Below, one piece after another: positions 14,501-20,787 of a stretch of DNA of 24,753 nt. Numbering within the stretch: position 1 is the first letter of the stretch; each line of letters starts with the position of its first letter. The position numbers were made by a program, and so were the translations under genes. The stretch is from contig JAITDV010000122.1 of NCBI GenBank assembly GCA_031282385.1, positions 1 through 24,753 of the forward strand, read 5' to 3'. Source of the DNA: Planctomycetaceae bacterium. GTDB lineage: Bacteria > Planctomycetota > Planctomycetia > Pirellulales > Thermoguttaceae. The notes beneath the pieces are model-generated. The model saw only the letters and a list, made by a program, of their open reading frames with translations, searched no databases and was not told the origin of the DNA.

Positions 14501-15414
14501 TTATTGATGAAAAATCAGTTGGTGTTGAATTTCCGAGGCGTGTTTATATTTACCATCAGGTTGGTGTAAATTATGAGATTGGTTTTGGTCTTGGGGTTGC
14601 GGATGCTGTTGGGATTGAGAGATTGATTCGGAAGTATGATGATATGCAGCTGCGTGAACAATTTATAGGTGAAATTGAATGGAGCGGAATATTAACGCGA
14701 GCATTGGAATTATTCGGAGAAAGTGGAATTGATGAATTGCGCGGACTTTCAGATGGTTCGGGGGTTCCATTTGAAAAATTATTCATGCACAACATCAGAT
14801 TTTATTCGGGTTTGACGGGAACTCAATTTTTGTTGCGTGATGCCGGTATGTTTAGACATCTTGTTATTTTAGAACATCCAATGTGTGAGTTTATCGGCGG
14901 CGAATTTGATGTTCATTTGTCGGAGTGTGAACCTGCAAGCGAAGAGCCATATTTACGTGTTACGGCAACCGGTTGTGTCGGAGGTTTTGCGGCAAGCAGA
15001 ACCGAAATTTCTGTTTCAATATTACCTAAACTGCAACAACAATCTCAAAACTCACTCGGTGAAATGCAATTACCGCCTCTTTCAAATTTAGCACAATTCA
15101 TAAACATCTCTTCATTTTTTACAAAAATTTCAAATGTTGCAAATGTTAACGATAAAGTTCCTATACCAAACGGAACACAAATGAAATTTCATCAATCCGA
15201 AAACTTAACAGCCAATGATTCATCTTTAGATACATTAGATAATCCGGCAACAAACATTCTGATTGTTGATACGTTAACGGGTAATTTCAAAAACACAATT
15301 CCAATCTACGAACATAACCTAACAACAACAAAAAAACTAATACAAAAATTTTCATCAAGCCCACGATATCTTTGTACAATAATGTTGTGGAACGGCAGAA
15401 TGGAAATTTTCTGA
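11506..15414 (+). CDS. Ketosynthase / chain-length-factor-like / inactive C45-like fusion protein
   Basis: This 1302-residue protein has three parts. Residues about 7-510 form a complete beta-ketoacyl synthase, with Cys216 in DAACASS, His349 in EAHATST, Lys426 and His431 in KANFGHAFEAAG; it should catalyse decarboxylative Claisen condensation on an ACP. Residues about 536-990 are a second ketosynthase fold (TPIAVLGIGCVYP opening) whose Cys is Phe756 (DGGFVSS). Its first His region reads SAPAPSK and the second His is Asn (QFGNFCAGAG), so it resembles a chain-length factor. Residues about 1006-1302 resemble the C45 protein at 5764-6816 (IYHQVGVNYEIG, LRGLSDGSGVPFEKLFMHN), but the nucleophile position is Gly1105. 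The KS-CLF pairing resembles PfaC-type PUFA synthases, without the dehydratase domains. The ATG at 11506 was chosen; a TTG at 11500 is closer to AAGG (11491) and cannot be ruled out. Codons turn A/C-rich after about 15040. Confidence 0.85.
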   Translation: MKESLLREPVAVVAMSCRLPGAVNPQAFWEIVIGGKSSIREVSTLWLDHEIYFDPQPGKIGKTYSKLGVIFDTINIENEIKNYRFHEQFRNRDPLLKLAYIVADEVLNDVVIHDGCDDFGVYIGGLRASDLGHDYILSVTVETVFKLLYELPEFSQLPSQIQHDIVTQCVNEARRKYRNENYWDCDSPEFRVGDFAADLRNVYGWTGAAYSLDAACASSLVAIDCARADILAGKISGALVGGISAMTRLTPILFSKNFAATPTLSRPFDANADGMVGAMGIVFVFLKSLLRAEQDGDKILGLIRGIGFSSDGRGKSLWAPRVEGELIAMKRAYRETSIVPQQLHYLEAHATSTSVGDSTELKTIENLLSCEQDDLLYGSPQLDESINNKVQSEFLYENTLSDSDKLANSVTNNNRNRHKLAIGSVKANFGHAFEAAGFVGLMKVIQICRNKIIPPQINISELHPDICNRQLPFFIPQEPVQLTESDKDTLLFGVNAFGVGGLNTHLIFEEYKKNSLLMNNQNQLQNQKVSTSVTSTPIAVLGIGCVYPRAFSLEQFRTILKQKTDPKQHLSSFGIKRRFFSGQKNGYETEIYGGFIENYLYDWTRHKIPPLQIQRCDPLHTFVMGAVDDAMSSAVIGRELSEAERDKMFVVAGSEHLTNFFYEYQQGMRSQEFGQIVRNSATTILPTSSKLFTDKFDLDDVDILLDKIARNFVKKILHENSCVSDVTGGFSSSSLASRITKLYDLHGGAFTIDGGFVSSLIAIDYSLQKLRRCGGMGICIGAYHWTNSHAFEFYRSRYGEQFFPIAEGAGAVILKPLVEVDPIKEKPFGLIYDVIRITRGKPDNSDWDALNLSISDLAFISISAPAPSKHLAILDKFFRNEKRVPPIPVTTCRDQFGNFCAGAGMAELIKIFLILQDRTIPPQFDWKCELPTDSIFFVTKNPIELNLVERSFVVLFDLDEDGNGYAAIILPFLVTENNTDIEHDIIKSRPIERQNVLRFIDEKSVGVEFPRRVYIYHQVGVNYEIGFGLGVADAVGIERLIRKYDDMQLREQFIGEIEWSGILTRALELFGESGIDELRGLSDGSGVPFEKLFMHNIRFYSGLTGTQFLLRDAGMFRHLVILEHPMCEFIGGEFDVHLSECEPASEEPYLRVTATGCVGGFAASRTEISVSILPKLQQQSQNSLGEMQLPPLSNLAQFINISSFFTKISNVANVNDKVPIPNGTQMKFHQSENLTANDSSLDTLDNPATNILIVDTLTGNFKNTIPIYEHNLTTTKKLIQKFSSSPRYLCTIMLWNGRMEIF

Positions 15415-15477
15415 TTGTTTCAAGATGTTAAACTGTTTACGCTTTTGAGTAGGTTATGAATTTTTTTATTTTTTGTT
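15415..15477. terminator. T-rich gap between convergent genes
   Basis: The ketosynthase fusion and the thioredoxin-like gene converge here with 63 bp between. It contains TTAAACTGTTTACGCTTTT (15428-15446), a short member of the intergenic repeat family, and a T-rich tract (15462-15480). No strong hairpin was found. Confidence 0.3.
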
Positions 15478-15966
15478 TTATCGAAGTTTATTTGCGTTTG
15501 TTGCGAGTTGTATTGCGATGTGCATTTGGACAGATAGTTGTTCTTGGGTTTTCTTACCGGTTAGTCTTTGAATTTCTTTGCCTTCCGATTCCAAAATTAA
15601 AATTGTTGGAAAACTTTTGATCCGATACAATTCACAAATCGGTCCCATCGAAGTTCCATCGACAGAAACACATATAAAATGTTTTGCCAAACGGCGGATT
15701 TCTTGATAGCGGAATAATTCAAAAGAACGTTTACAACTCTCGTTGTCTGCCAACGTAAAAAAAACAATAAGCGGCTTCCGCTCAATTCTTGCTTGTTCTT
15801 TTGCGTTTGCAAAATCATTCAAAAATACAACAATTTCTGTATTGTTTCCGCTATCTGTATTTCGCGATAATTGTCTGGACAAACTTGATGTCAAAATAAA
15901 AAATAGAAAACACGATACCAAAAATATCGATGCAAAAATAAAAATTAATTTGGTTCTTGTAAACAT
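15478..15966 (-). CDS. Membrane-anchored thioredoxin-fold protein lacking the CxxC pair
   Basis: This 162-residue protein starts with a single hydrophobic helix (about 6-28) that would anchor or export it. A thioredoxin-like fold follows. KPLIVFFTLADNESCKRSFE (64-83) occupies the place of 'x-x-F-x-A-x-W-C-x-x-C-K', but the first Cys is Asn75 and only Cys78 remains. The cis-Pro segment SFPTILIL (118-125) and the final GKEIQRLTGKKTQEQL (129-144) are as in thioredoxins. Extra cysteines at 99 and 111 are present. With one active-site Cys it cannot do standard dithiol exchange; a redox sensing, isomerase-like or structural role is possible. It lies 107 bp downstream of the Cys-rich 876-residue protein on the same strand, so the two may act together. 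No Shine-Dalgarno site is visible. Confidence 0.75.
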   Translation of the reverse strand: MFTRTKLIFIFASIFLVSCFLFFILTSSLSRQLSRNTDSGNNTEIVVFLNDFANAKEQARIERKPLIVFFTLADNESCKRSFELFRYQEIRRLAKHFICVSVDGTSMGPICELYRIKSFPTILILESEGKEIQRLTGKKTQEQLSVQMHIAIQLATNANKLR

Positions 15967-16073
15967 TGAATATCAAAAAAATTTTCCAGAAGTTTTGTAA
16001 AAGTAAAAAAAACGAAAAGGGTAAGTGCGCTTTTGGCTTCACTCCCCAACAAATCAATTCAATACTGAAATTT

Positions 16074-18704
16074 TTATTTGACGTATTGTATATTTGAATT
16101 GCGTTTTGGTTTGTCTGGGAATGTTTCGGGGCGTGAGGGTAAGTTGATTTCGGTTATTTCTTCGTCGTCGGATATTTTTTTTGTTTTATTTTTTTGTGTT
16201 GGATTTGGTGCTGGAGATGGTTTGGAATTTGATCCTATTAGGTTTGTAATTGGCGAAAGAATCTGGCTGATAGCTCCTGTTGACTGGTTTGAGTTTTGTG
16301 TTTGTTTTGTGTTTATTTTTTGTTGTATATTATTTTTAGCAACAATATTGGCAACAGGTTTTTGTTTTTTATTTTTTGGATTTAGGTTTGGGCTAGGTTT
16401 ATTTTGCCCTAACCCTGAATCAAAATTTTGCGAGTTACCTTTTAGAAAATTTACGGCGGATGCAAAAATATTTTTGTTTTCTTTTTTTGTTACTTGTTGG
16501 TAGTTTGCGAGTTGTATGTTTGAGTTATTTGAGGAGATCATTTGTTGGTTATCTGTTTTTGATTTTTTCATGGCAAATTGTTCTTGCTGCAAACGATTTC
16601 GTTCAACTGTCAGATTATGTGATTCTTGATCAAGTTCAGTCTGACGTTTTGCCAAAATTCTTGCTTGACGTTGTTGTTCAAATTTTATTTGTTCTGCCTG
16701 AATAGCAAGCTCTCGCAATTGCCTTTGCTGTTCAGTTTCAAATTCCGCGATTTCTGTATTACGTTCCATTTTCGCATCAATTTTTGCTTGTAATTTATTG
16801 GCTTTTTCCATTGCAAGACTTTTCATTTTTGCGTTTTCAATCTCGTCTGTCTGTGAATCAATTTCTGCCTCAACTTCATTAAGAGCCGCTATTACTCCTT
16901 TTAAATATGCTCGTTCAACTGTTGTATCATCTGAATTTGTATCAGTTGAATATTTTGAAACTTTATTGCTTCCGTTTTCGTTTGATATTTTTTGTACAGA
17001 AATTCCTTTGCGACGATTAAAAGCGGGTTCAGTTGGTACAGAATGAAATCTTGGCAAAGGCATCATTGATTTTTTGCCCTGATTAGTAACAGCGGTTTCA
17101 TTGTTCAAATTATCGTTTTCGTTATTGATTTCGTTTTCGTTATTTGCGTATTCATCTTCCGGTTGATCGCTATTGTATAAATCAGGTTGTAATGGCGGCG
17201 GATTTCTTAAACCTGTTGCAGTGTTGTTTGCAGCAATTGCCGGATTATTTGCGGCGTTACGATTAGCCGTGTTGTTACCAGCAACGTAATTTGTTCTTTG
17301 TCCATTGGGATAGTTATTTTGTTGATATTGGTAATTTGCTCCGTTTTGTAAATTCTGCATAACAGTACCGTTGGCTAACATAACATTGCCGTAATTATTG
17401 TTTCTATTATAATTTGCATAACCGTTGTAAATATTGCCGTCAACTGCCGGAACAACTCCGTTACTTCTGTTACTTCTCGCAATAAGTTCAGCAGCCAACG
17501 GCGCCGCGTTATTTGACACCAAAGCGACCGAAACCGGCATCCCACAACCCGGCGTCATTCCGCACGGATGCGATGGCGTACAACCTGGATGTGAACCACA
17601 AGCCCTTATTACCAACTGATTGTTTATCGTTCCGTTTGGCAACTGAATTCCGTTCGGCGTCATCATTCCATTCGGCGTAACAACACCCGCTGCCGCAACA
17701 TATCCACCGCCATTGATAGCAGAAACTCCCGGTACGATTCCCATCGATACAAGTATTCCGTTTGGTCCGGCAACAGTTGTAGGTTTGGGCGGTTTTTGTT
17801 TTGAGGGAGTTCCATTATTGTTTGGTGGAGACGAGATTGTGGAAGGGATTGGTTGTGAATTTGGAGTTGGCGAATTTGGAACGCTAGACGACGAAGTTCC
17901 AGGCAATGTTGGAAAATTCAATGAGGGCAAGGCGAATCCGTTTGTCAATGCTCCGTTTAACGGAAATGGGTTCAAGCCGGCATAGGGAGAGCTGCCGTAA
18001 GGCGGGTTGAATCCGTAGGGAGACATAATTGCCGGTTGGTTTGCTGGATGTGGAGCGAAGGGGCGACCACAATACGGAGTCATACCGCATGGTCGCATTG
18101 GACTACAAAAAGGAGTCAAACCACACGCACGCGCTGCACGCGAATTGAATGCAAAAGAGTTCGGATCAGACGGATCAACCCACATCCCGCAACCAGGCGT
18201 CTCACAACACGGATTTTTCACCGTACAATTTGGTGATAATCCACAATGCCGCCGTATTTTTTTGCCGGCAACACCGGATGCAGTTTGAGAATTTTCATCG
18301 CAATCACATGAAGATTTACTATGTCCCAACTTGCAAGTCCGCTCCGTATCACAACCCGTGTCAGGCGGACAACCAATCCAAGGCGGACGATTATACTCAA
18401 GACTAATAATATGTCCCCTGTTCACAGCATTATGCGAACAACCCGAAAAATTTATAACTGCAAAAATCAGACCGAATCCAATAATCACAAAAATTGAACT
18501 CAGACAAATTGAATTCGGATTTTTTGAACTAAAACGAAATATTTTGTCTGTTGAAAATGACAAAATACCGTAAATACCAGTAACCGCCAAACACATCAAG
18601 CCAACAACAAAAAACGTCAGTATTTTTTGTAATGTTTTTGTTGTCGGCAATATTTTTGTGATTGGAATCCGGTTATAAATATGGGGGGATGATTTCTTTT
18701 GCAT
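16074..18704 (-). CDS. Large membrane-anchored protein with hexad-spaced cysteine repeats and coiled coil
   Basis: This 876-residue protein is of unknown family. Two hydrophobic segments (about 28-49 and 69-87) are followed by SGC at 87-89, which looks like a late lipobox. Cysteines then recur every sixth residue. The set C112, C118, C124 is followed by three repeats at C154/160/166/172, C194/200/206/212 and C369/375/381/387. The repeat consensus is CGxxPxCxxxxPCgxTPxCG. Between and after the repeats are Pro-, Asn- and Gly-rich low-complexity stretches (about 215-370, 400-560). A charged Glu/Gln/Lys coiled coil spans about 597-715. The C-terminus is Lys/Asn/Gln-rich. An extracytoplasmic, envelope-associated role is inferred from the anchor and the cysteines. 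The adjacent thioredoxin-like protein could handle its thiols. The ATG at 18704 lacks a clear Shine-Dalgarno site. Confidence 0.78.
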   Translation of the reverse strand: MQKKSSPHIYNRIPITKILPTTKTLQKILTFFVVGLMCLAVTGIYGILSFSTDKIFRFSSKNPNSICLSSIFVIIGFGLIFAVINFSGCSHNAVNRGHIISLEYNRPPWIGCPPDTGCDTERTCKLGHSKSSCDCDENSQTASGVAGKKIRRHCGLSPNCTVKNPCCETPGCGMWVDPSDPNSFAFNSRAARACGLTPFCSPMRPCGMTPYCGRPFAPHPANQPAIMSPYGFNPPYGSSPYAGLNPFPLNGALTNGFALPSLNFPTLPGTSSSSVPNSPTPNSQPIPSTISSPPNNNGTPSKQKPPKPTTVAGPNGILVSMGIVPGVSAINGGGYVAAAGVVTPNGMMTPNGIQLPNGTINNQLVIRACGSHPGCTPSHPCGMTPGCGMPVSVALVSNNAAPLAAELIARSNRSNGVVPAVDGNIYNGYANYNRNNNYGNVMLANGTVMQNLQNGANYQYQQNNYPNGQRTNYVAGNNTANRNAANNPAIAANNTATGLRNPPPLQPDLYNSDQPEDEYANNENEINNENDNLNNETAVTNQGKKSMMPLPRFHSVPTEPAFNRRKGISVQKISNENGSNKVSKYSTDTNSDDTTVERAYLKGVIAALNEVEAEIDSQTDEIENAKMKSLAMEKANKLQAKIDAKMERNTEIAEFETEQQRQLRELAIQAEQIKFEQQRQARILAKRQTELDQESHNLTVERNRLQQEQFAMKKSKTDNQQMISSNNSNIQLANYQQVTKKENKNIFASAVNFLKGNSQNFDSGLGQNKPSPNLNPKNKKQKPVANIVAKNNIQQKINTKQTQNSNQSTGAISQILSPITNLIGSNSKPSPAPNPTQKNKTKKISDDEEITEINLPSRPETFPDKPKRNSNIQYVK

Positions 18705-18888
18705 GATTTTTCATTCGATAGCGTTGAAATCTGATTCGTGCTGTAGCTTGTTGCTGTAATTTAATAACGATAAATTGCCGGTTATTCCGACATGAACACA
18801 TCAATTGTCTTAAACAAACGCACATTAGGATTTGGTAACACAAATACGTTAATGCGAGATCGTCAATATGTAAAATTATGCAGGTAAC

Positions 18889-18917
18889 GAAAACTAAAAC
18901 ACGAACAGGTTAAAATA
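18889..18917 (+). repeat. Degenerate copy of the ...AACAG(T/G)TTAAAATA repeat
   Basis: This matches 10078-10106 at 23 of 29 bases, with the strongest conservation in GAACAGGTTAAAATA. Confidence 0.45.
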
Positions 18918-19201
18918 CCCACAAAAAAAGTGAATTGAATTTACAATTCAGATTCATAATTTGGATTACATATTTTTCACGGATGATAATGAAATAAATC
19001 GGCTCAATCTAGCCGGAATAATTAGAAAAATCGTTAAACTTAACGCATTTTCTCAAAAATTAAGATCGGATAATGTTAGACTGAAAAATATAGATAATTT
19101 AGACAAAACTAATCAAAATCTCCTCACATCTGAATTTCTGAAAACACAAAATTATTTAATTTTGTTTGTATTTTTTTGTTTTTGGGAATGTTTATTGGAT
19201 T

Positions 19202-19296
19202 GTAACTATTCTGCCGGCAACTTTACACGCAAAATATCTACGGCAAGCGGGAACACAGCGTAGCGCAGCGACCGCTTAAAACAACTGAATAGTTAC
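19202..19296. repeat. 95-bp element bounded by GTAACTATTCTG / CTGAATAGTTAC
   Basis: The terminal 12-mers (19202-19213 and 19285-19296) are inverted copies with one mismatch. Inside, AAGCGG (19245-19250) pairs with CCGCTT (19272-19277) around a GCG-rich loop containing AGCGTAGCGCAGCG. The end words and orientation are the same as at 2579-2700. Confidence 0.55.
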
Positions 19297-19481
19297 GCAA
19301 AAATTTGACAAAATTAGTATAATTTTCAGAATTTACGGACAAGAGAAGTTTTTTTGCAAGAGGCGTAAACGGTATAAGAGAAACCAACGCACAATCAGAA
19401 ATCAACATACGTCCATTATTCCCTTTTGAACAACGAATCCCAATAAGAGAATAATGGCGTAAAAGGGGCAATTGTTTTTTA

Positions 19482-19667
19482 TTATTCCAGCCCTAAATTT
19501 TTGATAACTACATCTGCGCCTAGTGATAATTTTCTTATCTTTTCAATTATTTTTTGTTTTATCGGCGAATCTAATTTTCCGCCGGCTTTGGCGATTTTTA
19601 GTTTTAACGCAGCGTAATTTGCGCGTCTTTTTCTACGCCGTTTTATTTCCTTTTTTCGTTCGGACAT
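19482..19667 (-). CDS. Small basic protein, planctomycete DUF6800-like
   Basis: This 61-residue, strongly basic protein begins MSERKKEIKRRRKRRANY, continues with a Lys-rich helical segment (KLKIAKAGGKLDSPIKQKIIEKIRKL) and ends SLGADVVIKNLGLE. This layout is an N-terminal 'R-x-K-E-I-x-R-R-R' block and a C-terminal 'x-P-G-A-x-V-x-I-x-x-x-G' block. It matches small proteins I recall from planctomycetes (DUF6800); this is memory, not a search. The ATG at 19667 is chosen over the TTG at 19688 because AGGAG lies 10 bases upstream of the ATG, inside the longer frame. Charge and size suggest RNA or ribosome binding, but nothing in the sequence proves it. It is divergently placed from hisH. Confidence 0.65.
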   Translation of the reverse strand: MSERKKEIKRRRKRRANYAALKLKIAKAGGKLDSPIKQKIIEKIRKLSLGADVVIKNLGLE

Positions 19668-20016
19668 TTTTGATTTTCTCCTAAACAATTATCTTTTCAG
19701 TTAAAATTTTTCGACCACAACCTCATAACAATCCTCGTCCAACACGACGACTGACCACGATCAAAAAACACAAAAGAAGGCGAAATTGTACAGCAGCAAC
19801 CCTTTTTGTCAAGTAAGGGAGTTTGAAATTCAGAATTAGGAATTGAATTTTAGAATTTCCTTTAATTTGGATAGTGCGTGGAGATTTTTATCGATTAAAT
19901 GGATGAGGGGGGTAATTGACAATAAGCAGTTCAGCATTGACAATTTTCCCCTTGCAGCGTCAAAGTTGTTCCAGAAACCAAAATACGGGATAGTTCTTTT
20001 TTGTTATAAAAAATTT
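19668..20016. other. Divergent promoter region between the small basic protein gene and hisH
   Basis: No gene is seen. Two TTGACA words occur (near 19916 and 19936) without a convincing -10 at the right spacing. An upstream in-frame extension of the hisH frame to 19843 is open but does not resemble HisH. Confidence 0.4.
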
Positions 20017-20658
20017 ATGCTTGCAATAATAGATTATAAAGCCGGTAACCTTACTAGTGTTAAATTGGCGATAGAAACAATTGGAGTTGAAGGGATTATT
20101 ACATCTGATCCTGATGTTGTCCGCAAGGCAGACCGTGTGATTTTTCCCGGAGTCGGCGCAGCCGGTGCAGCAATGCTTAACCTCAAACAACTTCGTCTCG
20201 TTGAAGCATTGTACGATGTCGTTCAACGTGAAATTCCTTTACTTGGGATTTGTATTGGTATGCAAGTTTTGCTTGATTATTCCGAAGAAAACGATAACAC
20301 CCCAACACTTGGAATTATACCTGGTCAAACCGTCCGCTTTCAACCCGATGACCATTACACAAAGGTTCCGCAAATCGGTTGGAATTCCGTGAATTGGAAA
20401 TCAAATGTTAATACTGGCAATCGAAATAATCTTGACAAAAAATATTTTGAGGATATTGAATCAGGAAGTGATTTCTACTTTGTCCACAGTTATTATCCTG
20501 TTCCTAAAAATCCTGAAAATATACTCGCAACCACAGAATACGCAAACGTAAATTTCGCATCAATTATCAGACACAAAAACATCATCGCAACACAATTCCA
20601 TCCCGAAAAATCAGGACATATCGGTTTGAAGTTTCTTGAGAATTTTTGTTTGGGATAA
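20017..20658 (+). CDS. hisH: Imidazole glycerol phosphate synthase, glutamine amidotransferase subunit HisH
   Basis: This 213-residue class I glutamine amidotransferase releases ammonia from glutamine and channels it to HisF in histidine biosynthesis. The opening MLAIIDYKAGNLTSV (1-15) is the HisH start, and FPGVGA (43-48) is the oxyanion-strand loop. LLGICIGMQVLL holds the nucleophile Cys79. VPQIGWNSV (117-125) is the conserved HisH P-x-x-G-W-N segment. The other triad residues are His195 and Glu197 in TQFHPEKSG, and YFVHSYYP (154-161) is also typical. The ATG at 20017 was chosen because homology starts there, although the frame is open further upstream. No Shine-Dalgarno site is visible. 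Neither hisF nor hisA is next to it, so the histidine genes appear scattered here. Confidence 0.95.
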   Translation: MLAIIDYKAGNLTSVKLAIETIGVEGIITSDPDVVRKADRVIFPGVGAAGAAMLNLKQLRLVEALYDVVQREIPLLGICIGMQVLLDYSEENDNTPTLGIIPGQTVRFQPDDHYTKVPQIGWNSVNWKSNVNTGNRNNLDKKYFEDIESGSDFYFVHSYYPVPKNPENILATTEYANVNFASIIRHKNIIATQFHPEKSGHIGLKFLENFCLG

Positions 20659-20660
20659 TG

Positions 20661-20686
20661 TTAAATTGTTCATGCTTTAAATTTAC
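20661..20686 (-). repeat. Short copy of the TTAAACTGTTCACGCTTTAAATTT repeat family
   Basis: TTAAATTGTTCATGCTTTAAATTTAC, given here only by its ends TTAAATTGTT and TTTAAATTTAC, starts 3 bases after the hisH stop. It resembles the left part of the repeat at 2427-2455, again directly after a gene. Confidence 0.4.
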
Positions 20687-20787
20687 TTTGTTGCCGCCTG
20701 TTTATTTATTGGAAGGCAGGTTTTTACGTTCTTTTCTGAATTCTGCGTTCCGAATTCTGAATTTAACAATACTTATTGGAGAATTAA

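Larger units (their letters stand above)
18705..19481. other. Long non-coding stretch with repeats
   Basis: No ORF here looks like a real gene. A 100-residue plus-strand frame (18961-19263) starts with TTG, has no family features and runs into a repeat. Recognisable contents are the 29-base repeat copy at 18889-18917, the bounded element 19202-19296, and an imperfect inverted pair ATTATTCCC/GAGAATAAT (about 19417-19455). It separates two minus-strand genes and may hold the promoter of the 876-residue protein gene. Confidence 0.5.

Noticed and set aside
18961..19263. Plus-strand 100-residue ORF
   Set aside because: It has a TTG start, no ribosome site, no family features and a 3' end inside the 19202-19296 repeat.
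19300..19325. TTGACA and TATAAT words close together
   Set aside because: The spacing is far shorter than the 16-18 bp needed for a sigma70 promoter.
19238..19471. Minus-strand 77-residue ORF between the two minus-strand genes
   Set aside because: Its composition is not protein-like and it overlaps repeat sequence; the plus-strand translation of 19360-19455 looks slightly protein-like but has no start or match.
19843..20016. 58-residue N-terminal extension of HisH
   Set aside because: HisH homology starts exactly at the ATG at 20017.
20695..20740. Possible terminator (GCCTG...CAGG followed by TTTTT) after hisH
   Set aside because: The stem is only 4-5 bp with a long loop, so it is too weak to claim.
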